Of a DNA stretch of 64,000 bases, positions 54,311 to 63,752 are shown piece by piece. The stretch is from Aplectana chamaeleonis (Eukaryota > Nematoda > Chromadorea > Rhabditida > Cosmocercidae), in the NCBI GenBank assembly GCA_029168955.1, contig JAPDOI010001943.1, positions 1 to 64,000 on the forward strand, given 5' to 3'. The notes under the pieces are model-generated. The model was not told the origin of the DNA. It saw nothing but the letters and a program-made list of their open reading frames with translations, and made no database searches. Numbering within the stretch: the first letter of the stretch is position 1; every line of letters starts with the position of its first letter. Made by a program: the position numbers and the translations under genes.

Positions 54311-54477
54311 CAATCCGAGGCAATTTTTTGAACATCCTAAAAATTGCCATTCGCGCATCCTTTTTATCCCCGCAAAGCTATGAAAATGCCCACTTCTGGA
54401 AATCTCCTGTAATCCTCTGGGGCATTAAAGGGATTTGAAAAACGGATTATCAATGCTGTGTCCCATACCTACGACAA

Positions 54478-54785
54478 TCAACACATGGCTTTATAGAAGC
54501 CCACGGGAAATGTAAGGCAAGCCGTAGTCAGACCAAACAAGTTCATTTGCTGCTTTCGCATCGTGGTCAACTGTAGGAGGAGGTGGTTAATATCAATATT
54601 TCACTTACTGTTCCATTCCACTTAAGAACCATGTGGGCTGATCTCTCATTTTCCATTTTCCGAGACTCTGAGAGTAAGGGATCGAACAGTATTCGGTAAC
54701 GGCAGGCAATATCATTACACCTGGTACTACATATGCCATAATTCCTTGCACATTCCCCCTGCGTTATTTTCTTGGTATCCTCCAT
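54478..54785 (-). CDS. Putative small two-exon gene, Cys-containing
   Basis: Minus strand: exon 54785-54609 starts MEDTKKITQGECARNYGICS and contains several Cys (CSTRCNDIAC) and an N-glycosylation-type NGT at its end. Donor ACA then GTAAGT, a 38-nt intron, acceptor CTCCTACAG; exon 54570-54478 adds a hydrophobic stretch (LFGLTTACLTFPVGFYKAMC) to a stop. The frame is maintained (89 aa total). The intron is at the lower limit for nematodes and no family is recognised, so a chance arrangement is quite possible. Confidence 0.3.
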
Positions 54786-54829
54786 TCTTTTCACTTTTTT
54801 AAGCACTTCTCACCTGCCCGCTTCATGTC

Positions 54830-55324
54830 CTGCAATTATGCGTTTCTGCATGTAGTAAAGTTAAGTTACATTTCTGTTTTGACGTCACGCTTTCTTGGAA
54901 TTTCTTTCAATAAATATCCGCCTACGACAAGCGATGTTTCCTCGATTGGGGGATGACAGCACCGTAGAATTCATCCACGGGAGATGATTTTCCTCGACGG
55001 TTCATGTTCGATCCATTCTTTCAGAAGAATGTTAAAGTTTCGCCAACAGAAAACGTATAAATGACGAATTATACTTTGTAGCCACCCTGTATTTCGGAAT
55101 GCCTCAAAACTCTATGGTAGATGATTTATTGAGAGTCGTGGCATTAGCTATGTATGACCTTGTTGCTTGAAGGCATAATCTTCTTTACTAGCCATCTCAG
55201 ACACTCGTAGGGTAGTACCTCGGCACAATAGGAGTCGCATTACGGGGCCCGATTCGGACTCAACTCCTCTCAGCAGCAGCTGATATTGACAGCGAGCAGT
55301 TGAACCCTGAAGTGCGACCTCTCG
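54830..55324. other. No recognisable gene
   Basis: No repeat or supported exon was recognised between the candidate exons at 54.5 and 55.4 kb. Confidence 0.35.
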
Positions 55325-55545
55325 TTATCGGCGATATGTTTTGCGAACGCACGAAAATTTTAAACTATAACCCCCTTCAGCGGGGTTAAGCGAAGTGTAA
55401 TCCTTGCCACGAGCAAGGGGGCCTACCTGGCCACGACTCGCAACAAGGACATCATACTTTCCACGGTCCACAACGGGGAGGCTTTCCTCGCGAAGAGCTA
55501 TGCGGGCGATCCCCTCAGCGTCTAGAATATGATTCGGGTTCACCT
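55325..55545 (-). CDS. Candidate coding exon, family unknown
   Basis: The minus frame reads NPNHILDAEGIARIALREES then LPVVDRGKYDVLVASRGQ, which has normal protein composition. A possible donor (CCAG then GTAGGC, near 55430) follows. There is no clear acceptor; an in-frame stop lies just upstream near 55563. I do not recognise the family. It may be part of a mobile element, since a MITE-like end begins at 55594. Confidence 0.25.
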
Positions 55546-55593
55546 TCTCGAACCGGTCTCAAATGGTGGACTGCCCCTCAGTGAGAGTGGCCG

Positions 55594-55660
55594 CCGTAGG
55601 CCTCGGTCATAGCTGGCTGATCGGCGTAGCCAGCCCGGTCTATAATCATGAAAGACATGA
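55594..55660. repeat. Decayed MITE end related to 41781-42107
   Basis: CCTCGGTCATAGCTGGCTGA, then CGTAGCCAGCCCGGTCTATA, parallels the left TIR at 41781 (CCTCCGTCATAGTCGGCCG, then CATCCGGTCGACAGG). No opposite end found. Confidence 0.45.
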
Positions 55661-55699
55661 ATTAGGTGGGGTATTGAGGTGGGGTGGAGAAAACACCCG

Positions 55700-57995
55700 A
55701 CCCGACCGATGTTAACGTGATACAAGGTGAGAAATGAATGGTATCTGGGATATCGTCACACATAATACATAAATACTGACCGCGTCAGCCAGCAGCACAC
55801 TAGCCGGAGGAGCAGTTATTTGGCAGCAGCTGCTGCTGTTAGCAGTAGCTACAGCAAGTATGCTGCGAATCTCTTGTACGCGGGTTCGATTGCTATTGTG
55901 CCGACGTGCTACCCCACGACTCTTTCCGCCCCGGCCATCGCTGAACACTTATTGATCAACTGCCTGTAGAGTTCACGTAATAAATTTGGTCTGCTGAATG
56001 GACGGAGCTGCGATGGTAAGTCGCCGTGCGTGAATCGAAACCACTTTGGCTAGTGATGCCTCCAACACCGCACGGCTAGCCGTCTGATCTATGCCTCAGA
56101 CTGAATTGAATACGGAAACCATACAAATACTGGGGTGGACTGAGGAATCACTTTTTCTCAGTACTATTTTCGCACTTAGAAGTGGGGAAAAATTGAAGCC
56201 AACTCTAACGTGCCACGACGTGAAGTAGACTCTGTTTCATTCCAAGTGAACTCATGTTTTCGGTTATCACAGCGCGGAGCGGTGGCTTTTTCGTCGAAAC
56301 CTCCTTATCACTAGTTTCACCGAGTCCCACCGCCCCGCTGCTGGTGATAATCGAAATCAACAGATCACTACGGCTGTACCAGAGCTTATTTATTTATGAC
56401 AGTCGAAATTTGTTGAAAAAGTGGCTTACCAATAAATCTTTGACGCAGGACTTCCTGTTTAATGTAATACAGAAGCAATAGAATGTTAGGATGTTTCCAT
56501 TTTTGTCGCTGGAGCAATAATTCTAGAATATTATTTCCCATTAGATAATACGGAAACACATCAATCTCTACTCCCCTCTCTTTTTCGTCTATAAGGTCTT
56601 CCGCAAATGCACTGTATGAGTGAGTTTGCTGCTAGAACAGGTTAGAATGGGGTGAAAATATTCTGAACCAGTCAACCACTCGACCTTGCCTTGAGTCCTG
56701 AGTGCGCAATCCCAACTTCTATAGTAACCCGTTGCTTAGGTTAATGCTATGAATGCTCTCTAAACGTGCAAAGGTTAACCCTGAGTGAGCGTTCATTGCT
56801 GGCGACGAGCAACGCTTGTTTGCTCGTTTGCTATAGTGTGCTCGAGCATTAGTTATTGGAATCGCAGCACTCGTCTTGCGTTAGTGGGTAGTAGCATTTA
56901 GGTGGTGCTGTCGGGCTCAACGCGCTAATTTGTCGCTTCCGAGTACTGGCGAGGAAATACTCTGGTCGATTTTTATTTATTTGTTCATATTTACGTCGTG
57001 GGCGACGTGCTTTACAACATACGAATAGGCGGTACATCATCCTAACGGACGAACAACTAACATAACACAAACAAAAAGAGAACATGAATGAACCTGAACA
57101 TTATCGAATGTCATCACCTCATTCAACTCTCTTATCGTCATAGCTCTGATTTTGCTTGTGGACTAATATATATTTTACCTTGTTCTACAACCAGGTATCG
57201 TACCAAATGGAGGTGTAAGAACTTAATTGAAAAGTAACTGATTTAGCGGGTGTAGCTAGCTCGTTTGACAAGCTACAGGCGTTTTCCTGCGAAGATGAAT
57301 TCTCTCTTCCGCTACCAATTAATGAATTATCCCAAACCATACAACGGCCTGCTATAGTGTGTCGCATGCCGGTTGGCTCTTTGCGCTAGTTACGAACCCT
57401 CCCTAATATGTGGGAGATGTTGGAGAGTTGAGTGTGACAAGAGGCAGCAACTTGCCTGCAGCGTTTCCTACGGAGGTTTTATGATAACGTTCAACACTAC
57501 TACAACTGAGAACTTTTGTTGTAAATCTGAATGTCATGTACTTGGGTCCGCGCAAGCAGCATGTAAGCGGTTCGGTGAGTTAGAAATCCTGATTTGCTAC
57601 CTTGCGTTCCCCTTTAATCCCATAAAACACCCTTCGAGCAACTGTGGAAATAACAGTGGCATTCCAGCTGCATAACTCATTTTGCCTGAGGTTATCCTAC
57701 CAACTCGCCACTCGGTCCGTTGTAAGCAGTTTCTTCGGAGCAGGGATGAGCGGAATTTCGGTTTTCGATGGTTTTTAGTCTTCCGATTTCCGATTTCCAA
57801 AAAAAACTAAAAATGCGGAAAAAATCGGAAATATCGGAGTTTAGATTTTTGAACCCTTTTCCTTGCCAAATTCTCAGGGATATCTGGGGCGCTGAATTCG
57901 AATTCGAGGTCCGTCTTCACATTTCAGAGAGCTAGAGTTGAGTGCATTTTCAGGAAAATTATTCAATAACTATCCTACTATCTACATATGTTTGC
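55700..57995. other. Unassigned
   Basis: No repeat family or supported exon was recognised. The open frame 57373-57675 is Cys-rich but lacks splice support. One dispersed-repeat copy (minus) is near 57885-57915. Confidence 0.4.
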
Positions 57996-58059
57996 CTAAC
58001 TCTGTGTGTGTCTGTGCGTGTTTGTGAGAATGAACGGAAATTCGGTCGCTTTTTTCAAA

Positions 58060-58275
58060 AACCAACGGAGTCGGCCGGCTGACGCCGGCCTCTGCCGCTC
58101 GGGTCCTGCTGCGCCGGCCCATTTGCCGGCTTCGCCGGCGTCTTGAGTATAAGGCAAATGAATCGAAATCCGCTGTGATTCTATGTGAGATGACGTACAG
58201 AAGCTCTCACGCTTGCCGGCTATCGCCGGACTCTGCCGCTGGAGTTTGGTTGCGACGGCCCGTAAGCTGGTTTCG
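58060..58275. repeat. GC-rich duplicated block
   Basis: GACGCCGGCCTCTGCCGCTC then GGCGCCGGCC-type sequence (58081-58120) is echoed by TATCGCCGGACTCTGCCGCT (58221-58240) and GCGACGGCCC (58252), about 140 bp apart. Confidence 0.5.
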
Positions 58276-58690
58276 GCGAAACCACTCGAGCAATCAGAAA
58301 TACAAAGCATTTTAAACTTTGCAAACCCTGGTAACCTTCTTTCTTGTGCAGTTGCACACCGACCCTTCTTCAGTTTGATGAGGTCTTAAAGTGGTAATTC
58401 ATTTACATTCATTTCTGTCATTATAAAGACAACCGCTGTTTGAGGTTTAGTAAACTCCTCCGTGACCAACCAACACCCTGCTGCCTTTATTGCCAAATGA
58501 AGTATAATGGTGTTTGTGTTTCCTGGATGCATATTCTGATTAAATCACATTTCAATCGTATATAAACCCGATATAGAAAGGTCAATGCATATAAACAACT
58601 AAGCAGTTAAAACGAGTGGTTAAGGGGGGGGGGCGTGGAGAAAGGGATGGTATACACTCTCTTCTAGACGCACAAAACAATTTTGAAGTT
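58276..58690. other. No recognisable gene
   Basis: Contains a short G run (58624-58633). Nothing else recognised. Confidence 0.35.
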
Positions 58691-58693
58691 AAG

Positions 58694-58929
58694 CGCTCTC
58701 CCACTTCGGTAACTCACACTTTCTACGGCGTCCGGCGCACTCTACCTTGGGTCCCACACACCTACGGCGTCCGGCGCACTCTCACTTCGGTCCCGCACAC
58801 TTCCTACGACGTCCGGCGCACTCGCATTTGGGTCCCACACACTTCCTGCGGCGTCTCACGCACTCCCACTCGGGTCCCGCACACTTTCTAAGGCGTCCTG
58901 CGCACTCCCTTTTGGGTCCCACACAAAAG
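58694..58929 (-). repeat. 42-bp array D, left block, minus orientation
   Basis: About five units of the array C consensus in reverse complement (TTCTACGGCGTCCGGCGCAC, then TCCCACTTGGGTCCCACACA). Confidence 0.9.
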
Positions 58930-59224
58930 CACGCCCATGCCGATCATTTTTTCCGCAGGGCAACCGTAACCATTCTTGAACAAAACATGATAACGAACGA
59001 TAACACACACTTATAACATGCGGGGTATAAAAGGGCAGAGGAGCGGTATGCATTCATTCACACACCGCTCTCTTCAAGAAGCCACTGGGAAGCGGCTGAG
59101 GAGGTCGAATTTGTACAAACATGTTTGTTGGATATTACGATGTGCTCGTATTCCAGCTGACACTTGGAAAAATTTTAAAGGAGGGTTACGGTAGCCCTGC
59201 GGAAAAATGATCGGCATGAGCGTG
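58930..59224 (+). promoter_or_regulatory. TIR-bounded core D with TATA-like box and hairpin
   Basis: The 42-bp inverted repeats match those of core C (CACGCCCATGCCGATCA, then GCAACCGTAACC; mirror GGGTTACGGTAGCC, then GGCATGAGCGTG). Inside are GGGGTATAAAAGGGC (59023-59037) and, 7 bp on, GAGCGGTATG with CACACCGCTC, a 10-bp stem with one mismatch around CATTCATT. The core has the same orientation as core C, but the surrounding array has the opposite orientation. Confidence 0.6.
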
Positions 59225-59965
59225 ATTGTGTCCCACACACTTTCTACGGCGTCCGGCGCACTCCCACTTGGGTCCCACACACTTTCTACGGCGTCCTGCG
59301 CACTCCCTTTTGGGTCCCACACACTGTCTACGGCGTCCGGTTTACTCTACCTTAGGTACCACACACTTTCTGCGGCGCCCGGCGCACTCCCACTTGGGTC
59401 CCACACACTTTCTACGGCGTCCTGCGCACTCCCTTTTGGGTCCCACACACTGTCTACGGCGTCCGGTTTACTCTACCTTAGGTACCACACACTTTCTGCG
59501 GCGTCCGGCGCACTCATATTTGGGTCCCACCCACTGTCTACGGCATCCGGCGCACCCTACCTTGGGTCCCGCACACTTTCTACGGCATTCTGCGCGCCCC
59601 CGTAAATTTTCTGCTGCGTCTGGCGCACCGCCTCTGGAGTCTCGCACAATTTCTGCGGCGTCCAAAGCACTCTCACTCGGGTTCCCCACATTTTATACGG
59701 CGTCCGGCGCACTGTCCCTCGGGCCAAACATCCTACGTTGCACTCCCTTGGGTCTTGCACGCTCTCTACGTTGTCCTGCGTAGCACCACCTAGGTCCCGC
59801 ACATTTTCTACGGCGGCTGGCTCACTCCCACTCGTGCCCCACACTTCCACTACGGCGTCCGGCGCACAACCACTGGGTCCCGCACACTTTCTGCGGCTCT
59901 TTGCGAAATCCCACTTAGAACCCACACACTTTCTACGGCGTTCTGCGCGCTCTTGAGTCCGTACC
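59225..59965 (-). repeat. 42-bp array D, right block, minus orientation
   Basis: About 17 units. A higher-order pattern is visible: the block with GTTTACTCTACCTTAGGTAC recurs at about 59339 and 59465 (126 bp, three units). Frames are open on plus (185 and 132 aa). Confidence 0.93.
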
Positions 59966-60032
59966 CGTAAGGGCGCCCGTCTTGAAAGTCAAGCCGAATA
60001 AACGGTCAAACAAACACACAGAAAGCGCACAC

Positions 60033-60310
60033 ATACATACATACATACTACAGACATACATACATACATACATACATGCATACATACATACATACACACA
60101 TACATACATACATACATACATACATACATACATACATACATACATACATTCATACATACATACATACATACATACATACATACATACATACATACATACA
60201 TACATACATACATACATACATACATACATACATACATACATACATACATACATACATACATACATACATACATACATACATACATACATACACACATACA
60301 TACACACACG
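60033..60310. repeat. CATA microsatellite
   Basis: Nearly pure CATA/TACA tetranucleotide repeat of about 275 bp with a few CACA interruptions. It produces spurious Tyr-Ile-His-Thr and Cys-Met-Tyr-Val frames. Confidence 0.98.
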
Positions 60311-60504
60311 CACACACAAATTTACAAAAATATATAAAGTAAGATCAAAAATGAAGCGATTTGGTTTGTTGTTATTATGGTGGGATGGTGTGTACTGCTA
60401 ACACGATATAATCAGTCCACTAAATTAAAGCTCGTGGTTGGGATAACAATGTGAATCGAATCGTATGGCTTACAACATAATGCCTACGCATTTTGAATTG
60501 TCAA

Positions 60505-60655
60505 AAACGACCCACAATGCCGCTACATGAGTTAGAAGTTGGCTCCGCCCTGTATTTTCACGCCCCCTGTATTTGCCCTTTTCCTCCAACGCAGGGTTGC
60601 TGGGCCATCTTCGTCGTCAATGACTCTGAAACTCGCTTGGGTGTTGCCTCGGAGG
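60505..60655 (+). repeat. Inverted repeat pair, plus member
   Basis: ATGCCGCTACATGAGTTAGA, then CGCCCTGTATTTTCACGCCC and ACTCGCTTGGGTGTTGCCTC, recur inverted at about 62785-62985 with moderate divergence, 2.1 kb apart. Confidence 0.75.
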
Positions 60656-60788
60656 GCGAGGTCACTTTTGGCCACTTTTCTGACCACTCTTAAATTTCAC
60701 CATATTCGAGCCGCTCGAAGCGAGCAGGGATGTCAGAAAGAAGTAGGGATCTATTGAGGGAAAGTAATGCAATTTTCGCCTTAGTTGA

Positions 60789-61283
60789 AGTCATTTTTTT
60801 CCCAACGGCACACTCGATGAGCGCCTTCTGTTCGGACTGTCGGCGCGGCAAAATGGACAAACAAACTTTCGTCGTCCAAGGATTTTGTCACTGGCCATCA
60901 CGGGGTTGATCAGCAGGTAAGCATTGTAGTTGTGTGTTGTTTTTGTTCTGTTTTTCCGTTCTTGTTGATGCTTTTATTGCTTCTTGCTTGTTTCGCTTTG
61001 GTTTTTTCTTTTTTCTGTTTTTGTTATTTCTTGCTAGCTTTTGCTATGTTTTTGTTTCGTTTCGTTCACTTACTTCTCTCCTCAATTCACAATTTCTACA
61101 TTTTCTTGTTCAGGGAAGGTGTTCGCCAGTGGGACATAATCAATGGGCGTCTTACTGCGCGAAAGGTGTTTATTGAATGATTCACAACTTGTTCCATCTC
61201 TTTCGCCCATAACTATAGCCTTTTTTCAGAAGAGCAAGATCATCCGTGTTGGTTCTGAAGGTGACGAGGAATATATCGAGTGA
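60789..61283 (+). CDS. Candidate three-exon gene end
   Basis: Exon 1 (open from about 60789 to 60916; NGTLDERLLFGLSARQNGQT) ends at CAG then GTAAGC. Exon 2 (61114-61165; EGVRQWDIINGRLTARK) follows TTGTTCAG and ends at AAG then GTGTTT. Exon 3 (61230-61283; KSKIIRVGSEGDEEYIE, stop) follows TTTTTTCAG. Phases agree at both junctions; introns are 197 and 64 nt. There is no Met and no good acceptor upstream of exon 1, where a stop lies in frame at 60786. A different frame of the same bases reads MSAFCSDCRRGKMDKQTF, faintly like a TTF/hAT-type zinc finger. Family unknown. Confidence 0.3.
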
Positions 61284-61539
61284 GCGCGAGTCATTGATGG
61301 ATGGATTCTGGGATGGATCTCCTGTTGTTTAGATGAGCTTCGTTCTTTGTTTTCGTTCACTCTAGTTTTTTGTTTTTTGTTTCTGTCCAAAAACTCACAG
61401 CTTTAGTTTTTATTTTGAAGTAGGACTCAAGCATTTTTGAAGGGTGTTTGACAATTCTGCGCGCGCACATTTTGAGTGTTTTTACGAACAAAAAGGTGCA
61501 TTTCAAGAATCAAATACCTATGTACTCTAGTTGTACAAT

Positions 61540-61800
61540 TTCGAAAAAATGTCGAACGAACGAAATTCGAAATTTTTTCGTTCGAAAGCGTTTCGAACAA
61601 ACGAAAAATGAAAAAAAATTTAAAAAATTCGTGCGAAAAAAATTCAAACGAACGAATTCGGAAAAACTTTCGAAAATCCGGAGGTCGAACGAACAAATTT
61701 CGAAATAAATAGAAATTTCTATTCTTTTCGAAAGTCGTTCGAAATTTGGAAATTTTTCGGATTTCGTTCGAAGTTTAGTAACTTTTCTCGATACTGCTTC
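61540..61800. repeat. TTCGAA/ACGAACGAA-rich low-complexity stretch
   Basis: TTCGAA, CGAACGAA and TTTCG words repeat irregularly throughout, in both complementary senses. Confidence 0.6.
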
Positions 61801-62083
61801 AAAATTTCGGATCTTTTCTTGAAAACCGGGCTTAACGCTTTATTGACACCGCTCCGCCAGAGTGAATATTACACACGTGTTCAATTTCTACTCAAGTCGC
61901 GAGCATTTAGTGCCTTTCTTCCTTATTTTAAGCAGTTCGAAGTGATGTTGATCGGGCCTATAATGTCGAAGTCTCCTAATCAGTGCTATATTTTGCCATG
62001 ACCGATCGCTCTGCAGCTTGCTCCGCTCGGACTCATTAGAGCAAGGAAGACTTTATATTCCCCGGTCCCAAGTACAACTTGGA

Positions 62084-62255
62084 AAAGTCAAATTTTCGAA
62101 TAATTTGTTTATACGACTACTCGAAAAGAAAATTTTTCCAATAATCCGTTTATTCGGATATTCGGAAAAGTCAATTTTTCGAATGAATCGTTTACTCGAC
62201 TATTCGAAAAAGTCAATTTTTCGAATTTTCGAATACTCGAAATTTTTATTCAATT
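62084..62255. repeat. Four imperfect units of about 41 bp
   Basis: Each unit begins AAAAGTCAATTTTTCGAAT and ends ACTCGACTATTCG or similar (starts near 62084, 62125, 62167 and 62209). The TTCGAAT theme continues from the stretch above. Confidence 0.65.
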
Positions 62256-62289
62256 GATATACTCTACAGCATAAGTGTCTGATTTTAGG

Positions 62290-62647
62290 AATGTGAATTT
62301 TCGTTCGTAAAGCGCTCAACTATATTCGAGCTCATAATGATACCCTGTTGGGTATGCTGTTTACCGGTCCATCATGTGTACTTCCCTCGGCGCCATATGG
62401 GTATGCCTGTAGGATTGCTGTCCTTATTACGTCTGTTGAAGTTTCTAGATTTTTTGAGTTTCTTTTCTTATTGTTAGCTTTTCTTGGTGTAACTGTAGTA
62501 ATCGTCAATAAACTGATTATCATTCAAAGCTTTTGTTTTGAGAAAGTGCCTACAGTGGGAACCGCCAGTTTCACTACGAGACCTCCATTATGGGAAAAAC
62601 TGGGGCGAAAGAAAGGCGAGACGGCACCCCAGTCGCGTAGTCTCTAA
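62290..62647 (+). other. Open frame with one membrane-like segment
   Basis: The plus frame contains NYIRAHNDTLLGMLFTGPSC, then a strongly hydrophobic FFEFLFLLLAFLGVTVVIVN. First Met is near 62351. No splice signals convincing enough to call a gene; listed because composition resembles a single-pass membrane protein. Confidence 0.25.
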
Positions 62648-62784
62648 AATCGATTCACAATTATCTCTTAAATCGCCCCAATTTTTCATCAACTAGGGGG
62701 GAAATTTCACCAAAATGAGGCAAAACAAGGGCGGATCCGGCGGGAGATGCCTCGATGTAACTAGGCAACTCTAACTTCTCTTCG

Positions 62785-62985
62785 AGGCGTCTCCCGAGCG
62801 AGTTTCAGAGAACGTGTGTGGTTCACTTGTTGAGCAATCTACCAACAGTACCGACGGTGAATATGACCCAACAACCTTGCGTTGCAGGAAAAGGGCAAAT
62901 ACAGGGGCGTGAAAATACAGGGCGGGGCCAAGTTCCAGCTCATGTAGCGGCATTTTGGGTCGTTTTTGACATTACAAAAGGCGTA
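62785..62985 (-). repeat. Inverted repeat pair, minus member
   Basis: Reverse-complement partner of 60505-60655 (GAAAATACAGGGCGGGGCCA, then AGCTCATGTAGCGGCAT). Immediately right, GCTGCCTTTAAGG (63054-63066) resembles a TTAA-MITE right end without a visible partner. Confidence 0.75.
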
Positions 62986-63270
62986 GGCGCTGTAATCTGG
63001 GACATACCATTCTATTTCCGTAGTTATCTCAATCACGTTCACGAGCGTGTATGCTGCCTTTAAGGCGCGCTGTGAGTTTGCCGAGGGAAGGGTGCGGGAC
63101 TCCACATGTAAGGAATTTCTGACAGAGTCACATACGAATTAAGGGCTCTACACATTTTGTCGGCAACCTGTCTTTACAAGTTTAAGTTACATTTGACCTT
63201 AAACGTTGGATATGTGTTCCATGGTGCGAGTTGAGTTACACGTGACATAAAGCACTGGCGTGTAACTTAA

Positions 63271-63748
63271 AGGCAGTGTTCACGATAAAAATGTGTTTTA
63301 GTTTCCACTAGGAATGGGTAGTGGAGGGGCACACTGTAACGTTGATGTCGAAAGAACGCATAAAAACGAGCCAGGAAACGCTCCAAAAGAACCCGAAGTT
63401 GCCACTTCGAGCGCGAGGCAAACCCCAAAAGCGAAACACCGACGCTAACAAATGAATGCTCGAGATCGTGAGATGAGCGATGATTTCCAGTCCCTTGCCC
63501 CGTTCTTATCTTCATTCTCAGCTTCTCTCTTTACTCGGGTCAGCTCGCATAGATCGGCTGCAATAGACGGAAGTTACAAGCCTCGGAAAACTCGTCCACC
63601 ACGTTTCCTTAGCTCAATCTTCGAGGACCCATAACTCCGTTCTCAGAAGGTCTTGTACGATTTCAGAGAAGAATCATTGGAATCAGCATGGGGCCGTTTT
63701 TAAGGTAGGCGGAAAACAGAAAAACGATTTGTATCGTTAACACTGCCT
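63271..63748. mobile_element. TTAA-target MITE
   Basis: Left AGGCAGTGTTCACGATAAAA, right GTATCGTTAACACTGCCT, TTAA at 63267-63270 and 63749-63752. The interior from 63470 is homologous to 25800-26080. Confidence 0.93.
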
Positions 63749-63752
63749 TTAA

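Noticed and set aside
54814..54826. Short upstream exon starting MKRAG joined to the 54.6-kb exon
   Set aside because: Careful phase counting shows a mismatch with the next exon; the start at 54785 within the exon is simpler.
57373..57675. 100-aa Cys-rich frame as a secreted protein gene
   Set aside because: No signal peptide, no acceptor or donor with matching phase, and no recognisable Cys spacing.
59933..60401. Open frames of 88-139 aa in the CATA repeat
   Set aside because: They are a product of the tetranucleotide microsatellite (Tyr-Ile-His-Thr or Cys-Met-Tyr-Val periodicity) and not genes.
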